Source of the DNA: Sarocladium kiliense
Lineage: Eukaryota > Ascomycota > Sordariomycetes > Hypocreales > Sarocladiaceae
Length of the DNA: 64,000 nt
Assembly (NCBI GenBank): GCA_030734395.1
Contig: JAUZTG010000008.1
Span: 406,229-470,228 of the forward strand
Reading direction: 5' to 3'
Position numbers and translations under genes: made by a program. Each line of letters starts with the position of its first letter. The stretch's first letter is position 1. A model generated the notes under the pieces. That model worked only from the letters and a program-made list of their open reading frames with translations, made no database searches and was not told the DNA's origin. Below are positions 11,308 through 22,260 of the stretch, in pieces.

Positions 11308-14300
11308 TCAAAAGATGCATACTCTTCCATCGTGTTTCTCTCTTCCAACCTCGTACGTCCAAATATCGTGGTTGCGGTAGTGAAGTACCACTCGGAACCG
11401 TTTCGGTCCACCTGGCCTCTCGGCATCCTTGCCTCTGCCCTCGCTCTCGTACATCGCCGGCCCGACTGCCAGACCATGTAATGGCCGTCTGCCACTCAGG
11501 TGGCAATACTTTCTTTCATCAGACGCTCTCGGCAGTACTGCTTCGATCCGAAATCCATACTCCCATGCCTCCCCGTACACCGCCCTGTTCGGGCCTCCCA
11601 TCCGAGTCGGAGTAACCAGAAGCACTCGGCCTGTCGCAGATCCAATCACTAGAAGGCTCAGCTCAGGGATCTGCGCCAGCATGCTTAGTCGATCTGTCGC
11701 ATGGAACAACCTATCCGCCTGCATCGGAACATCCCAAGGCTGAGGTATCGCCTCGGTGCACCGAATCTCAGGTATTGTCACGTTCGTCTTCATGTGCGTC
11801 GTTGCTGGTGCGAGCAATGCCAGATCAGTTGAGTAGGTGAGAAGGAACCTATACCGCTTGGTCACCTCAGAAAGTGCCAAGTTCTTGAAAAGCCCCTGGC
11901 GTTTGTTCACCTTCGTCCTCCGCAAGTCAACTTCATCTGGCGCTGCCATAAACCCTTCATGTGGCAAGTATATCATGGGAAGATACAATGGTCCACTGTT
12001 AGTACGCACGTACCGGGCCCGACAGCAAGTGGACCGTGAAGGCAGGCTCCCATCCTTCTTCGCATTTCGCCTTGCACTGCGCGAGGCCTTGCGCTTCTTC
12101 GACGGCTGCGCAGCAGCCTTTGAGGGACCGTCCCAGTCATTGAAAAAGCTGTTCACAAGATTGCTTAAGCTAAGAACACCATCGTCTGTTCCGCCGATAG
12201 CCGTGGAAGTGTCATTTGGTCCTTCTGTGAGCCCGTTCCACGGCTGTCCTGGGTCGTGACCAGGGAATGAGTCCGCAAAGAACCCCGGTGGCGGACTGGC
12301 TTGAAGATGGGCCAGAAATTCAGCGGCTATTGATGGTAATGGTTGAGGGCCATGTGCCAAGGGAGATTGATGGTTTGACCCCGGCCATGCGCCGGGAAAG
12401 TATGGATTTGCAAACGCGACTGTTTCCGCTGGAACAGGGATCGTGCTCGTTGATTCGGGGTCATCTTGCCCTGCGACGTTCGAGTTTGGGTCGTTGAAGA
12501 GGGTTCCGGCCGTCAGTGCTGCTAGGATTTCATGTTCCGCCTCTTCGCTCTCTTCGTCCTCCTCGTCCTCGCTGTCCACCTCATCCCCTTCGTCCTCATC
12601 TTCATCATCCTGCTCCTCATCATCAAATTCATCAGAATCGTCGTCATAGGCTCCATCATCATCATAGTCTTCGTCAACGCCTTCGTCATCTTCCTCGAAC
12701 ACTTGAACCGGCGGAGGAACATATAGAACGAAACCGTTGTGTTCGTTGTCGTCCTCTTCACTTTCGCCCAAGCCCGCGCCCTCATTGTCGTCCTCGACTT
12801 CCTCGTCCCCTGGCATGGACTGTAGATCTGGCATATCGGAATCAGGTTCGTCACCATCATCGTTCATGCCCAGAGCTACAACTGTGGTTGTTGGTCCATC
12901 GTCCCAAGGCAGGGCGGCAGGTCCGGGCTCCGGAGTCGACTGAGAATTGGACTCTTCGTCACCCTCTGCATCCAATAGGGAAGGGTCAGCTGGCCCGTTC
13001 AGTGCTCCAAATACTACCGTGAGCATTGGATGAGGCTCCCATGGAGACGCTGCACCATCATTCTCCTGGGTTGAAGCTGCCCCCTGGAGCTCCATGGACC
13101 AGGGTTGGGGGACAGGGGCCTGGGCAGCAGCTGGTCCTAACGGAGTTTGTTGGGCAAGAGCGGTAGTTCCGGGATGGGATCGCCGCGAAGCTGTGCATGG
13201 GTCATCCGCGAGAGTTAGCAAAGGGTTGATGTCAATGGTTGGATCCGTGTCTTCGTGGCGGAGGAGGTTCACATCGCCTCCTAAAAGATCTTGCGCACGA
13301 TTGACGACCAGAAAGCTTTCAAGGGGAAGCGGTATAACTCCCCAGCCGCTACAGTAGCAACACCGTGGTCAGTACGTCCCATAGGTATGAACATTATGTG
13401 CAAAACTCACTTGTTCCAGTCGCTCCGAGGCTCCTTCTCCACGTATCCCTTCACATAGGTGCAGTACTCCATGGGCTTCCAGATATCTGCAATCCAGGCT
13501 TTGCCATGGATGTCCATGCCACACACTTTCTCCGCCTCGCCTTGCTCGTCGTCTAGGAACGAAACGTTAGGGATGTTGCTCGCATCTTCGCCGAGGGCAA
13601 CGATAATGCGCCATGGGCGCTGTCGCCGTTTGACTTGCTCCGCCGTGTCGCCGCAGCCCTCACAGGTGGCGGTTTTAGACATCGAGTCCAACCCTTTCGA
13701 AAAAGACATCGCAAAGACTGTGATCTCATGCAGGTTTGAGCTCACAGCTATGAGGCGGGAGCGAGAGTGAATGGCAAGACCCCAGGCTGACCTGCCGACG
13801 TTCTCACTGAGAAACGGCTTCGTCGACGCATGCGGTTGCTGTAGGACCTCCTGGCCTTTGGAGGCAGCGTACGACCGCTCCTCATCCTTGCACAGAACCT
13901 CGTTCCAGACTTCCTTGATGTCATATGCCACCACTTCGCCATTGTCATAACAAGCAACGACAATCTCCCGCTCACCAAACATGCCTGTGACGATGTGATT
14001 GACGCAGTGCGGCCTGTGCGGGTCAAGGTAGCCCGGAGCTTTGATGCCAAGGTTCGACTTCCGTGGCACGAGCTGAAGCTCCGGAAGACGCGTGAGAAGC
14101 TGCTCAGCTGCTGCCCCGGGGCGGTAAACGAAGATCCGGCCTTGGTAAGCCGCGAAGTAGAGCTATAATACGAGTGCTGTGTCAGCCTTTTGTCGTGGAC
14201 ACAGGTCATGCAGTCATGTGCGTACGTTGTATGTCTGAGAGAGAGCAGTCAGGTTGTTGCGATGGCTCTGCATAGCGGGAACAATGCGATAGATAGATCG

Positions 14301-14583
14301 TTTTCCGGCAGGGACATCAGGCTTGTCCGGGTTCTGACTAGGCCATGTGAAAGGCGTCTCGTTACCGATGGGCGCCAGAAACGAGACACGCCTTTCTCTG
14401 TCACGAACTGCCGTTCTTCCATCGGGGCCAAACTGCATATTGAGTTAGTATGGAGATGCTTCGCAGTAGTGCCTTAGTAGCAGATGTGTCTAAGAACGGG
14501 ACTGTAGAACTCACACGATCAACAACGGTTTGAACATTGCATTTGCCCAGAGTGATGGCTCCAGCTCTCGGGGTCGAATACAT
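11308..14583 (-). CDS. Crt10-like WD-type regulator with acidic insert
   Basis: Four exons on the minus strand: 14583-14515, 14432-14226, 14162-13411 and 13348-11308, 1022 residues. The N-terminal half carries beta-propeller-like blocks recalling the fungal CRT10 family: VNHIVTGMFGEREIVVACYDNGEVVAYDI, GRSAWGLAIHSRSRLIAVSSNLHEITVF, IPNVSFLDD, and a GWGVIPLPLESFLVVNRAQDLLG block after the last intron. Yeast Crt10 is linked to transcriptional control of ribonucleotide reductase genes. From about residue 505 to 616 there is a very acidic Asp/Glu/Ser low-complexity segment, followed by a basic KKRKASRSARRNAKK stretch that may be a nuclear localisation signal, then a C-terminal propeller-like region ending in YRNHDIWTYEV. 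The family assignment is by remembered similarity, so moderate. Confidence 0.72.
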
Positions 14584-15782
14584 GGCGTCACAGAGAAACA
14601 GAGGAGGCGCTTGGCCCCTCTGGTGACAATGCAGTCAAGCTAGGTGATGGTGGTGATGGTGCGTGTCGCTGGTGCAACGGTCGTTCGCGTTTCAGAGCAA
14701 GCTCGAAGAGATGCCGGTGCAAGCATGGGTAGAATGGTGAGAAGATCAAGAGAAGGAAAGAAATAAGGTCCAGAAGCAGATATGGATAGGAATATGCGAG
14801 GGTTTTGATGGAAAACGCCCTGCAGCGGAGGTGTTGGGCGTGGATGAGGCTGAGACGCTGTTGTTGGCTTGGGGTTCCATTGATGGTCGAAGCTCAAGAG
14901 TCAACCGTCTTGTACTCGAAGGCACCAGTGGCGGGGGCAGGCAAACAGTTTGGCACAGTGTGATTGTCACAGTGCTGTAAGGCCGCCCGGCTGCTGGTGC
15001 TGGTACCCGACTCCTCTAGACGACCTGAGAGGTGGATGATGTGGGGTGCGTTGTCCTTGGCACAGTGCGTGGATGGCACCGTCCAAGTGTACCGCAGCCT
15101 GCAGCATCGTGCTTCCACGGGCTGTGATATGTCGTGGTTCTGCTTGCTGCTTCATGCATGCAGCCGGATTGGGAAACTTTGGTTTCAAAACCATGGCTTG
15201 CAAAGAGGTGCTCGGGTTTAAAGATGAATTCGTACATACTCCCACTACAAGCACTATTACTATAGGTCGACACACCCTCCATCTGCAGCCGAGTGCTTCT
15301 TGACGCTTCCATGATGCATAGGGTAGCATGTTCGTTTACAGCATGACAAGCAGAGACATCCAAAGATATTCTGGGCCTCTCACCAATGATGCCTTCTTGA
15401 GCAAGATAACTCGAGAAGGGTATCGCTAATACCTGCCGAGTCCTGCAACTCGCTATATCCCAACCACCCAGTCCAGCCAATCGATGGACCTTGCTCTATC
15501 GACACCTCCTCACCACGACAGAGTGTGGTTGTACAACCTGCAGGCTGCAGGGAATACGTTCTCAACCAAGGCAAAAAGTAATGAATTGGCTGCCCAGCTG
15601 TGATCATAATCAAGTTGCTAACCCTACAAGGCAACCGGACTGCCGTCATTCCCCTTGCCCACCAATGCTACGAGTCGCTGGAGTACGAAGTACATCTTTG
15701 AATTCCAAACTCCCAAACGCCATGGCTTATCATCTTCTCCACTCAGACCACTGAATGCAAAGGCCGTGAACGTCGTTCCCTT
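14584..15782. other. Intergenic, no gene seen
   Basis: Holds the upstream region of the Crt10-like gene and the 3' flank of the GH5 gene. A short GGTGAT-type repeat lies at 14643-14663. The ORFs on both strands are short and show no domain features. Confidence 0.55.
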
Positions 15783-17240
15783 TCAAGCTCGCATATGCTC
15801 GGTCATCTCCTTCAGTCGGTAGTCCCTAACCGCGGTCTTCCAGTCAGGCTCCACGATGGAGTAGCTCTCCGTGCTTCCGGACGGCTTCCTTGTGTTGATT
15901 GCCCAGTACCCAAAGTCTGCATCAACAGCCTTCAGATACCGCCACAAGTTCTTCCAGTAATTGGCATCGCCCTTGCTTGGTCGTCGTGGCGCTCCAATCT
16001 CGCCAACCCATACCGGCGCAATGTCTCCCTCCAGCAGATAGCCCCAATTGTGACGCATTGCTTCACGGAAGGTTCCATATGTTTGCTGCTTGAAGCGACC
16101 TGCCCAGGACCCCCATCCGGACCAGGCGTATACATGTGCCGAATACACAAGCTTGTTCGTCTTGCTCAGCTTGACAGGACGAGAGCGGACACCTGACAAA
16201 TCATTGGCAGACGATGTGCCCTCTACGACGATCAGCCAGTCGGGGTTGAGATTAAGCAGCCGGTTGCCACATCTCTCTGCTGCAGCCGCCCAGCTGGACC
16301 AAGGCATGGTACCCCATAGACCGCGGACCTCGTTGCGCAGATCTGCACCAATCACAAGTGGATTGAGGACGAATCGGCTCATCATGTTCTCCCAATTTCG
16401 TATCCATTGCTCCTCCGACATGCTAACCCTGCACATGGGTCCAAGATAGCTGTTCGACCAAGCTGCATCACACGGATCGGCGCCACAACACCAGGTCGCA
16501 CTGGTGATATGATCGTTGATGATCACAGCCAGTCCGGCATCTGTCAATGCAGCGGTGACAGCATCAAAGACATCCATAGCCCTCAAGCCCATCAGATCCG
16601 GGTTGGCAAGGAGGTGGATGTCCTTGGGAACAGGGTTGTCCATGAGCATTTCGTCGGCGTAGGGCAGTCTCACACTGTTGAAACCCATCCGTTTGATGGT
16701 CTCGGCAATCTCCTTGCGATGCAGGACATCCAGACCTCCTGGCACAAAGAACTCATCGCTGGCGCCATACCAGTTGAGCGAGGCGAGCTTGAAGCGCCGG
16801 CCTTCCGCATCGACGATGTGCCGGCCACGAGTCCTCAGCGGCAGCGAGTAGTTGGTGATCCGTGTGCTCTCCAAGGGAGGCAGTAGTGGGCGCTGCTCGA
16901 ACAGCCGCGTTTCCGGGTCGGGCACCCATCGGAGCGCTAAATCGGCTTCCTTCCTGCTCTGAAAAAATGCGAGGAGGGCAATGGAGAGGGTGAGAACAAG
17001 TACGATCATCGTGCAACGAACCGCCCGTGGTCGCCGTAGGAGGTTCCTCGTCCAGAAACGATGGAGAGACTTGGGCTGTATGGCCACCTGGTCGGCATAG
17101 TCGACCTCGATATCCCAATCTGAGTCTGAATTGAGACGCCGAGCGAAAGCTGATGTCCAACGTTGCGGTTTGTTGCTGGGTCGTGGTGTCGCGTGAGGTG
17201 ATGGTGCAGGGTCTTGTAGTAGGAAGGTATACCCCGCCAT
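15783..17240 (-). CDS. Glycoside hydrolase family 5, type II membrane anchor
   Basis: Single exon, 485 residues. A 75-residue Pro/Arg-rich cytosolic tail precedes one hydrophobic helix (about 77-94), so the enzyme is probably anchored with its catalytic domain outside the cytosol. The domain begins with GRRFKLASLNWYG, then GFNSVRLPYADEM, and has the GH5 acid/base in DLRNEVRG (Glu 304) and the nucleophile in VWVGEIGA (Glu 414). The paired cysteines in TWCCGADPCD and PMCRV are typical of fungal members. GH5 enzymes cut beta-glucans, mannans or related polymers; the substrate is not determined. The membrane anchor suggests a cell-wall or surface role rather than secreted cellulase activity, which is an inference. 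Confidence 0.88.
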   Translation of the reverse strand: MAGYTFLLQDPAPSPHATPRPSNKPQRWTSAFARRLNSDSDWDIEVDYADQVAIQPKSLHRFWTRNLLRRPRAVRCTMIVLVLTLSIALLAFFQSRKEADLALRWVPDPETRLFEQRPLLPPLESTRITNYSLPLRTRGRHIVDAEGRRFKLASLNWYGASDEFFVPGGLDVLHRKEIAETIKRMGFNSVRLPYADEMLMDNPVPKDIHLLANPDLMGLRAMDVFDAVTAALTDAGLAVIINDHITSATWCCGADPCDAAWSNSYLGPMCRVSMSEEQWIRNWENMMSRFVLNPLVIGADLRNEVRGLWGTMPWSSWAAAAERCGNRLLNLNPDWLIVVEGTSSANDLSGVRSRPVKLSKTNKLVYSAHVYAWSGWGSWAGRFKQQTYGTFREAMRHNWGYLLEGDIAPVWVGEIGAPRRPSKGDANYWKNLWRYLKAVDADFGYWAINTRKPSGSTESYSIVEPDWKTAVRDYRLKEMTEHMRA

Positions 17241-18546
17241 TGCTTGGACCCTTGGGCAGCGAGCTGCTCAGTACCGTTGATGCGATATGATGCGATGGGG
17301 TTGAACCCTCGTCAATGGTGGTCAATTCATGATGAGAAGTGAAAGCCAGGATCAGTGAGTCTTCGTCAGCAGCCTGATGGTAAGTATAAGCGGGAAGCTC
17401 GGAGTTTCCACGAGTGGTGTCGTCTCCATGTTGCGCGCGTCAGCCAGTTGGCACTGGAACGCTGGGAAGTCGTTTACTGGGTTGAGGTGCTTGGCCCTGA
17501 GGGTGGTAAAGCTGTAGGGCGTCGTTAGTGGTGCCAAATAGTCTCCGGCGGTCCCGGGTACGAATGAAGTGTATTCCATCCGCCCAACAGAAGCAACCAC
17601 ACCTGATCGCACTTCAAAACTGCATCCCGATTCGTGGTCCTGCGTCCATTATGCTAGGGTTGCAGATCCATACAGATCTCGACTGATCTATGTCTCGCTA
17701 GCCAGAAAAAAATGCCCGCTTGCCTTTTCTTTTCAACATCTCTTTTTCTGGTGCTGCAGGAGTCTCGCCACCACGAGTATCCAGCGACAGTGGGCACCGG
17801 TAGGATGAGCGTTCTGCCGGAGCTGTCCCGGTGCTACTGCCGCTAATGAACAGCCTACCCAACGCGGACCCTTCAATGTCTGGGGCCTGAAGGCCCGTGC
17901 TCCGCGCTTCTGGCACCTGCAGCCTCTACATCGCTGCCTACCTTACCTTGACCTCCACCTAAGATCCCTTGCGGGAGGTCCAGTCGTAAGATAGTGAGCA
18001 CATCAAATCCCCTCTGAATTCTAAAGTACGGGACTGGGCCCGGATGGAACACTGTCTTGACGCTTAAGCTGACAATCTGATGGCGGCTCTAGGCCATCCT
18101 TAGTTCGAGCTAGGGATTGCCTCATCGCAGGCCTGGCCTCTGCAATCCATCCTCATTACATGGATCTGGACTAGGCCCGCACGCCTAGACAAGGCCTTGC
18201 CTCCTTCTTTCTTGGTCTCTTGTCATCACGGGCTTCAAAGCCGCTACGCCACACCCTGTTGCTGCTGGAGAAGTTGCGTGGGTTCCTGCGTGTCCAGTCC
18301 CATCCGCGCTCCTCGGCACGCACCGACGCATTCTCCCCTAATACTCCCTCTATCTACGGAGTATATCCACATCGTCCCTCTTCCGACGACCCCCATCGTT
18401 CCGGCTCATCCACATCGCCATCCCCTGTCACATCTCGCATCTGCAACTTCTCGCCTATCTATCCATCTGTCTCCTCATTCACCCACGCCTGCGCCACCCG
18501 CTCTCGTCACGATCCCCAGCATGCCGGGTCCAGCCTTGTGCGCATC
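17241..18546. other. Divergent intergenic region with hairpin
   Basis: 1.3 kb between the divergent GH5 and Zn2Cys6 genes, likely both promoters. The right part (18190-18546) is pyrimidine-rich and could be a long leader of the transcription factor. A 7-bp inverted repeat lies at 18341-18364. No gene is seen. Confidence 0.5.
18341..18364. repeat. Perfect 7-bp inverted repeat (hairpin)
   Basis: ATACTCC at 18341-18347 and its reverse complement GGAGTAT at 18358-18364 are separated by 10 nt. It lies about 185 nt upstream of the transcription factor ATG. Copies of the related ACTCCGTA/TACGGAGTA word occur elsewhere in the window (near 4098 and 60687). Confidence 0.6.
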
Positions 18547-20395
18547 ATGACCAACGCCGCCGCAACGCGCCCCAAACAGCGTACGAAGGCCGGCTGCTTG
18601 GTCTGTATGTCTTTCCCCCGACCGATCTGTCCGCGGCCTCCAGGTTCATCTGCTTGCTGGGACGCTTTTCCGACCAGTGGTGCGAACCGGAGTTGAGTCC
18701 GAAGTTCTTGGCTAACTGTTTTCCCCCTCTCAGGCCGCCAGAAGCGCAAGAAATGCGACGAGAAGCTCCCAGTCTGCGACCGATGCCAGCGATCTGGTAG
18801 CAAATGCCAATGGCCATCATCTGCTGACCTCGTCGACCGACGTTTTGCCTCCCACTCCGAGTTCCGACACCGCAAATCGACACGCAGCGAGCCGCCCGAA
18901 TCAGCACTCGCTCTGACCAAGCCTGCCTTCACGCTTGAAGCTGGTGCTACGCATACCGTCGTCAGTCGTGATATCGAGACAGCCCTCAATGTTCACTTCG
19001 ACAACAATTTCAGCGTCCTTATCATACCCCCCGGCGGCCACCCGAGGTTCTTCGATGATTGGGGCCCTGAAGTTCGCCAGATCAGAGCGGCCTCCAAGGC
19101 ATTTCAGTATGCCGCTCTGGCTTGCAGTGCATCCCATATGCACTACAAGAGCGATTCACCGCAGATGCAGGAGCTTGCACTGACATATTACTGCAATTCG
19201 CTCAGGCATTTGGGACAGCTGCTCGCATCCAACTCGACAGGCGTGGAGCACAACGATGGTATCATCATGTGTATCTTGACATTGTGCCTGCATGGCGTAA
19301 GTATTCTCTCTCCCACACGCACCTCAAATTAACAGTCCGTTGTAGGCAACTGGACGAGGCACGACAGCTGACATGCAGCGTCACATCGCAGCCGTCACGA
19401 AGCTACTCTCGCTACGGATACAGGCCGCGCCGTCGGTAATTGGACGTCCGTTCGATCGTCTTGGTGTTGAGTGCACATTACACCAAGCCTTCCTCGTTTC
19501 CATGGCAGTCTGGACGGACAGACACGTCGAGAAACTCGACATGAAATTTTGGACTTTCACAGAAGGGCTCCTTGACCAGTCAAACCTTTATCTGCACAAG
19601 CCAGAAGGTTTCAGGACGCCGGTGGTCGGTGTCCCGGCATCACTCCTACGGATTATCATGATCATGAGACACCAGTATCGTGGAATCAACCAGATTGACC
19701 AGGCTGCCCTTGACAGCGTGCGTCCCTGGGTAACATTTTGGGAGAAGAAGAGCGATCAATTAAACGACGGGTCGATTGGTGCCGAACCTGACCAGACGGC
19801 TGCCGACAGGATCCGCCAGGATACAAGCCACTTATATGCTATTGTCGCATCTTTGATCTTCGCAGAGCTGTCGCAGCGAGGACGACCCATGACAGGTTAC
19901 CCTCAGTCCGCATTTGGATGCGAATGGCAGATCCGAAGAGCCATCTCCATCATCCTCCAGCATCGTGAAGACGAAAGATGGGCGTGTTATGCAATGTGCG
20001 ACTGGCCAGTATACACACTCGGCTTACTCGTCTCGTCTACCGACGATGTCGAGATTATTCGCTGGGACATGCAACGACGATGGGAGCTGAGCAAGTCTGG
20101 ACAGTCCATGCGCTACTGGAACGACCTGGAAGGGATCTGGTCAGCGCGAACTTCGCCACAAACATCTCCCTCAGAAATCCTCGTGTCTCCTGATGACCAA
20201 GGGTGCTACTCGAGCTCCTCGTCTGGTATGGGCGACTCTCCTCCAGAGCACCGGTCTCATGGCCTCGTCGTCCGTCTTAGGGACACCACGCCTTATACAG
20301 CGGAGCAGCTCGTTGGTCCTGCCTGGCATCAGCATCAGTTCCAAAGCTATCAACCTGCAGGAGTACTCAGCGTGAACGCATTCGGCCACACCTGA
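18547..20395 (+). CDS. Zn2Cys6 transcription factor with fungal TF domain
   Basis: Three exons: 18547-18604, 18734-19296 and 19346-20395, 556 residues. The first intron (129 nt) splits the codon of the second zinc-binding cysteine. The binuclear cluster is C17-x2-C20-x6-C27-x6-C34-x2-C37-x6-C44 (GCLVCRQKRKKCDEKLPVC), with the basic RQKRKK loop expected to contact DNA. Residues from about 100 onward form an all-helical middle region of the fungal-specific transcription factor type (FDDWGPEVRQIRAASKAFQYAALACSASHM). The start was set at the only ATG in the exon that keeps the cluster near the N-terminus; upstream in-frame starts are non-ATG. Target genes are unknown. The nearest candidates are the divergent GH5 gene and the downstream secreted Cys-rich gene. 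Confidence 0.88.
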
Positions 20396-21286
20396 AGCTG
20401 AGTTTTCGCAAGTAGTCCTCTCAATTCAGGCGAACGCCCCTCCGTGAACATCGCCCGCTGTTCGGACGACCTTCCTGTTGCTGGCAGGAATGCTTCACTG
20501 CCGGAGTGATGATGGAATGGCCGTCCCGTCGCCTTGTCGCTGGACTCAGCTTTCAAGCGCTCAAATCAACAGACTTGAACAGACTGATCAGCATGAGTCG
20601 GGCATTAATGCACGAAGTACGCATCAATCCGCCTCACGGCATTTCGGCACCGGCACACGGCCCCCCCTGCACTGCTGCAGTGACTGCCATGTCATGCGGC
20701 TCAAAATCATACCGATCCTCATTTACGATTATGGCGGTCGGTCGCCCGGTAAGGCAGTGCTTGGTCCCGCCTTGCAGCGCCGGCGCGGAGCTTAGACGCG
20801 GGATCGGCAGTCGCGCCCCCAATCACGTTCGAAGCTTGGGTCCCTAATCTGGGGAGCTGAATGCATCGTTCAGAGTATCGTGTCTAGTTCCACGGTCTGC
20901 AATGAGTAGACCGCCTCGCGCGACAAGCTTGTCAGATTATGGCGGCACAGCCTTAGGCGAGAATCGTTATTTTGGGAGATGGTATTATATACTTATGCCG
21001 CATTGGGCAATAGCGACTTGGATCGGTGCACCATTTGGGCCGTCTTAAGAATGAAGCTCGCGATGATCACCAAAACAGTGGGGTTTCTTGGGAGCATCGC
21101 GAGTCGTTGCTGACGAGAATGTTATCCCGCGCTGGGGGAGCGATGCGAGCTTGGATCACATCTTGCGGCTATAAGTATGTCGGTTATCTTCTGGTGTTAG
21201 ATGCCTGATGATCAGACCCATATCGACAACTGCAGCAGCTCAGTGCCTTCATCACCACAAAACACTCAATTCCACAACACGCAATC
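20396..21286. other. Intergenic, promoter of secreted Cys-rich gene
   Basis: No gene is seen. The right end holds a TATA element at 21170 and an A/C-rich leader before the ATG at 21287. Confidence 0.55.
21170..21175 (+). promoter_or_regulatory. TATA box
   Basis: TATAAG in GGCTATAAGTATG, 117 nt upstream of the ATG at 21287. The spacing matches other TATA-containing genes in the window. Confidence 0.55.
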
Positions 21287-21607
21287 ATGAAGTTCACTCT
21301 TGTGCTCTCTGCTCTCTTGGCCACTGCCTCAGCCAGCTCCCTCCCACAGCGGCGCGGCAATCAGCTCCAATCTCTCCCAGAGATCGACCTCGCCAACATC
21401 CCGGAGAGACTTTACGGCGCGTCTGTACCAGCGGACGAGTCTCTTGAGGGACGCGACCTTGAGGAGCGTGCGAAGGTCTGCCCCAAGGGATATCCTTTCC
21501 TGTGTAACGGTCGCTGCTGCAAGTACAACATCTGCTGCAAGAAGCAGTGCTGCCTGCCGTCGACGGATTTCTGTGGTGCCGATGGATACTGCTACAGGTG
21601 GACTTGA
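21287..21607 (+). CDS. Small secreted cysteine-rich protein (effector-like)
   Basis: Single exon, 106 residues. An N-terminal signal peptide (MKFTLVLSALLATASAS) is clear. A dibasic RR at 22-23 and an acidic propeptide-like stretch up to residue about 60 precede a compact domain with ten cysteines between residues 65 and 102, spaced C-x7-C-x3-CC-x4-CC-x3-CC-x6-C-x5-C and ending in YRWT. Three CC pairs in so short a domain imply a disulfide-knotted fold stable outside the cell. Size, secretion signal and cysteine content match what is used to nominate fungal effectors or antimicrobial proteins; the actual role is unknown. A TATA box and short leader suggest a strongly inducible gene. Confidence 0.85.
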   Translation: MKFTLVLSALLATASASSLPQRRGNQLQSLPEIDLANIPERLYGASVPADESLEGRDLEERAKVCPKGYPFLCNGRCCKYNICCKKQCCLPSTDFCGADGYCYRWT

Positions 21608-22260
21608 GCACCATGTAGGACAATTAGGAGATAAACTGCGTGAGTGTAGTGATCTGGTGAACAGGCGGAACATGTTGCTGACAGGTAAAAGGGATGTCTC
21701 CGAAGCTGGATCTGCTAGAGGTAGATCTGACCGAATACGGTTCGTTATGTGAAGCACTAGCTTCAGACAGTGTTTTTGATTCAGCATGATTGTAAATGGC
21801 AAATATCTCTTGTCGTCTGACATCCACTGAACCGATGTTGTGCAAGTCCTGTGTATGATGTGATTGAACCTTGGACAGAAGCTAGAGAGAGTTTACACCG
21901 CATCGCGCCTGTACATACTTTTGGCACGCATCTCCCGTGTGTGCCAAAGGCACCCAGCAGAATACAGTCATAACGCTGTAAAATAATTTCTGTATCGTTC
22001 GTGCACTGCCAGTCACTGTGTCGCTCCGAATGAGACTGAAGTCCGTCCAGGGTCCTGTCACGTTATCGATAAGCGACGGTGACGCCTCACCCGCACCTGG
22101 TGCAGACCAGCCTGGCCCCCAAAGCCGCATCCTGCATCACTCGGCTGCAGCAGCCTGCAGGTCAGGTCTCCCCAGCTCTACCACCAACGTGAACCTTGTC
22201 CACTCTTCTCGAGAACCATGTCCAGCCACCCTAAGCTGTCATCAGCATCACCTCATCGCC
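21608..22260. other. Intergenic, no gene seen
   Basis: Contains the 3' flank of the small secreted gene and the promoter and leader of the Atg29 gene. No domain-bearing ORF and no strong TATA element were found. Confidence 0.55.

Noticed and set aside
12522..12860. Ser/Arg/His-rich and Lys/Met-rich ORFs in other frames over 12.5-12.9 kb
   Set aside because: They are frame shadows of the Asp/Glu codon repeats in the Crt10-like acidic segment.
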